This document shows, one piece after another, positions 61,877-64,000 of a DNA stretch of 64,000 bases. How positions within the stretch are numbered: position 1 is the stretch's first letter; each line of letters starts with the position of its first letter. Origin of the DNA: CAKRJP01 sp963634745. GTDB lineage: Bacteria > Bacillota > Clostridia > Lachnospirales > Lachnospiraceae. Where the stretch lies: positions 62,001-126,000 of the forward strand of contig CAVHCX010000003.1 in NCBI GenBank assembly GCA_963634745.1. Reading direction: 5' to 3'. Under the pieces are notes generated by a model. The model worked only from the letters and a program-made list of their open reading frames with translations. It had not been told where the DNA came from and did not search any database. A program made the translations under genes and the position numbers.

Positions 61877-62851
61877 CTAGGCTTCTTTATCCATCAAGTG
61901 GCAGGCAACAATATGGCCCGGCTTGATCTCCCTCGCCTTAGGAGTCTCCTTGTGGCAACGCTCGGTTGCATACTGGCAACGGCTTGCAAAACGGCAGCCT
62001 TCCTTCGGATTAATAGGAGAACTGATTTCTCCTTCAATTGGAATACGCTTATTTGCCTTTGCCTTTACAGGGTCTGCCTCCGGAACTGCAGAGAGGAGGG
62101 CTTTGGTATAAGGATGCATTGGATTTGCATAAAGCTCCTCGGTCTTTGCAGTCTCCACGACTGTTCCCAAGTACATAACCACCACTCGGTCTGAGATATA
62201 TTTTACCACACTTAGGTCGTGAGCGATAAATAAATAAGTCAGACCCTTGCTCTCTTGAAGTTCCTTTAACATATTAATAACCTGGGCCTGAATAGATACG
62301 TCCAAGGCGGAAATCGGCTCATCGCAGATAATAAATTCAGGATCTACCGAAAGGGCTCTTGCGATACCGATTCTCTGTTTCTGACCACCTGAGAACTCAT
62401 GCGGAAATCTTGACATATGATCATGATTTAGACCTACGGTTGCCAAAAGTTCCTGAACCTTGCTTTCCGTTTCCTTGGCTGACATTCCACGGTTCTTAAG
62501 ACCCTCCCCAACGATTTCCTTAACGGTCATTCTGGGATTTAAGGATGCATAAGGATTTTGGAAGATCATCTGCACCTTGTTGCAAAATTCCTTCTTTCCC
62601 TTCTTGTCTAATTTTGAAATGTCCTGTCCATCATAGATGACCTCTCCGGCAGTCGCATCATAAAGTCTGATCAGACAGCGGCCGGTGGTAGACTTTCCGC
62701 AACCGGACTCTCCTACCAGTCCCAGGGTCTCCCCTCTGTAAATATCAAAGCTAACATGGTCCACAGCCTTCAATGTGGCAGAATGACTGATATGGAAATA
62801 TTTACATAAGTCCTTTACCTGTACGAGAGGCTTCTCATTTACTTGTCCCAT
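61877..62851 (-). CDS. oppF: Oligopeptide ABC transporter ATPase (OppF/DppF)
   Basis: This 324-residue ATPase has Walker A GESGCGKS at 47-54, signature SGGQKQR and Walker B IICDEPIS, and the C-terminal OppF extension with a four-cysteine-like CRFASRCQYATERC cluster that can hold an Fe-S group in the family. It lies one base after oppD. It powers uptake of peptides, or of nickel or other substrates in related systems. Confidence 0.92.
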   Translation of the reverse strand: MGQVNEKPLVQVKDLCKYFHISHSATLKAVDHVSFDIYRGETLGLVGESGCGKSTTGRCLIRLYDATAGEVIYDGQDISKLDKKGKKEFCNKVQMIFQNPYASLNPRMTVKEIVGEGLKNRGMSAKETESKVQELLATVGLNHDHMSRFPHEFSGGQKQRIGIARALSVDPEFIICDEPISALDVSIQAQVINMLKELQESKGLTYLFIAHDLSVVKYISDRVVVMYLGTVVETAKTEELYANPMHPYTKALLSAVPEADPVKAKANKRIPIEGEISSPINPKEGCRFASRCQYATERCHKETPKAREIKPGHIVACHLMDKEA

Positions 62852-62852
62852 C

Positions 62853-63884
62853 TTACACCTCTCCTTTCCTTAGTACCTTTTTCTTAAGGCTTGTTTCCGG
62901 TGCCATTTCATGCTGCAGCCAGCAGCAGGTCTCATGTTCCTCTGAAACCATATAGTGCTCCGGAGGATTCTCCAGGCATACATCCATACAATACTCACAT
63001 CTTGCTGCAAATGGACATCCCACCGGCGGGGAAAATAAATCCGGAGGTGTTCCCTCAATCGGCTTTAATTTTTCTCCCTTTTGGGTATCAAGCCGGGCAA
63101 TAGAATCCATAAGTCCCTTGGTATAAGGGTGGGCGGTTTCATAGAAGAGCTCATTGATCGGAGCCTTCTCCACGATCTTACCACCGTACATAACTACGAC
63201 CCGGTCACAAAGTCTTGCGATTACTCCCAGATCATGGGTGATCATAATAATAGAAGTTCCGAATTTATCTCGAAGTTCCAGCAAAAGATCCAAAATCTGG
63301 GCCTCTATGGTTACATCCAAAGAAGTGGTAGGCTCATCACAGATAATCACGCTGGGCTGACTTACCAAGGCAATGGCAATCATAATACGCTGCTTCATTC
63401 CTCCGGAGAGCTCATGGGGATACTGTTTATAACGCTTCTCCACATCATTGATTCCAACAAGCCGCATAATATCAAGGGCTTTTTCTTTCACTTCTTTTTT
63501 GGATACATCTTTTCTTCCGCAGAATACTTCCTCAATCTGCGCTCCTACTTTCATGGTAGGATTTAGGGAGGTCATAGGATCCTGGAATACGAAGCCAATC
63601 TCATTTCCCCTAATCTTGCGGATTTCTTTATTTGACATCTTAAGGACATCCTGTCCCTTGTATAAAATCTCTCCACCTTCAAAAAATCCCGGTGGTTCCG
63701 GATTCAATCTTAAAATACACTGGGCCGTTACACTTTTTCCGCATCCGGATTCTCCAACGATACCCAAAATCTCGCCTTTGTTTACATCAAAGCTTATATC
63801 ACGTACAGCCTTTACTTCTCCTCCATAGGTACGGAAGGAATAGACCACATTCTTTAATTCAAGAATTTTTTCTTTCTCTGACAT
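62853..63884 (-). CDS. oppD: Oligopeptide ABC transporter ATPase (OppD/DppD)
   Basis: This 343-residue ATPase has Walker A GESGCGKS at 44-51, signature LSGGMKQR and Walker B IICDEPTT, with the C-terminal OppD extension CPFAARCEYCMDVC. It forms a heterodimer with OppF on the inner face of the membrane. It lies 11 bases after oppC, and GGAGAG precedes the start. Confidence 0.93.
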   Translation of the reverse strand: MSEKEKILELKNVVYSFRTYGGEVKAVRDISFDVNKGEILGIVGESGCGKSVTAQCILRLNPEPPGFFEGGEILYKGQDVLKMSNKEIRKIRGNEIGFVFQDPMTSLNPTMKVGAQIEEVFCGRKDVSKKEVKEKALDIMRLVGINDVEKRYKQYPHELSGGMKQRIMIAIALVSQPSVIICDEPTTSLDVTIEAQILDLLLELRDKFGTSIIMITHDLGVIARLCDRVVVMYGGKIVEKAPINELFYETAHPYTKGLMDSIARLDTQKGEKLKPIEGTPPDLFSPPVGCPFAARCEYCMDVCLENPPEHYMVSEEHETCCWLQHEMAPETSLKKKVLRKGEV

Positions 63885-63895
63885 GTTTCTCTCTC

Positions 63896-64000
63896 CTATT
63901 CTGTTCCTCGAAGTTTCGGATCTACTGCATCACGAAGTCCATCTCCCAAGAGATTGAGGGCCAGCATGGTCGTACAGATAAAGAATGCCGGAAGAACAAT
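63896..64000 (-). CDS. oppC: Oligopeptide ABC permease C, C-terminal end only
   Basis: The last 34 codons of an OppC/DppC permease are visible, with LALNLLGDGLRDAVDPKLRG, the conserved C-terminus of the family. The gene continues past the right edge. The stop TAG is at 63896-63898. Confidence 0.88.
   Translation of the reverse strand: MVLPAFFICTTMLALNLLGDGLRDAVDPKLRGTE

Overview
The window reads as one piece of chromosome from a low-to-moderate GC Gram-positive anaerobe, most likely a gut Lachnospiraceae (Clostridia). The signs are a T-box-controlled trp operon, HrcA/CIRCE heat-shock sites, YesM/YesN-type two-component systems, strong AGGAGG ribosome sites, rubrerythrin and Opp-type peptide transport. 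This assignment is inference from gene families, not from a database search. Most genes are on the minus strand. I see no tRNA, rRNA, insertion sequence, prophage or CRISPR array.

Layout. 1-1.2 kb: a RelA/SpoT-domain gene cut by the window edge and a zinc-ribbon membrane protein with a 15-bp tandem repeat. 1.3-8.3 kb: a complete trpEGDCFBA operon behind a strong promoter and a tryptophan T-box (specifier TGG) with terminator. 8.3-13.7 kb: a YitT-type membrane protein, then clpB, a zinc-finger-less J-protein and hsp20. hsp20 has a near-perfect CIRCE and clpB a degenerate one, both overlapping the promoter. 13.7-15.4 kb: two broken genes, a MATE transporter and a LysR regulator, fused head to head with both 5' ends lost.

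15.5-33.8 kb: a plant beta-glucan/xyloglucan-oligosaccharide locus. It holds a YesM/YesN sensor-regulator pair, an ABC importer (lipoprotein plus two permeases), a YesL-like protein, a GH94 cellobiose phosphorylase, a GH3 beta-glucosidase, a GH31 alpha-xylosidase closely resembling YicI, a GH42 beta-galactosidase and an AraC regulator. Together these could strip galactose and xylose from imported oligosaccharides and phosphorolyse the cellobiose core.

33.8-36.2 kb: an AAA-ATPase/PD-(D/E)XK protein of unknown role with an extra N-terminal domain and a large four-half-site palindrome over its promoter, then a deleted cytidylate-kinase-like gene. 36.2-54.2 kb: a myo-inositol catabolic region in three units. 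These are iolE-iolG-GPH symporter; a lacI-binding protein-kinase-regulator signalling operon; and iolC-iolD-iolB-Fe-ADH-dapA-like-iolJ-iolA behind a promoter studded with GCGTG motifs. The Fe-ADH and DapA homologue are unusual additions to an iol operon.

54.3-58.3 kb: an orphan Hpt protein and a small signalling/envelope island (degenerate Ser/Thr kinase with membrane tail, HTH-like protein, lipoprotein with an internal duplication, small membrane protein, small lipoprotein). 58.3-64 kb: rubrerythrin, a MATE pump behind a promoter-leader-terminator arrangement that may be a guanidine-IV (mepA-type) riboswitch, a Xaa-Pro aminopeptidase, and oppF-oppD with the tail of oppC at the edge.
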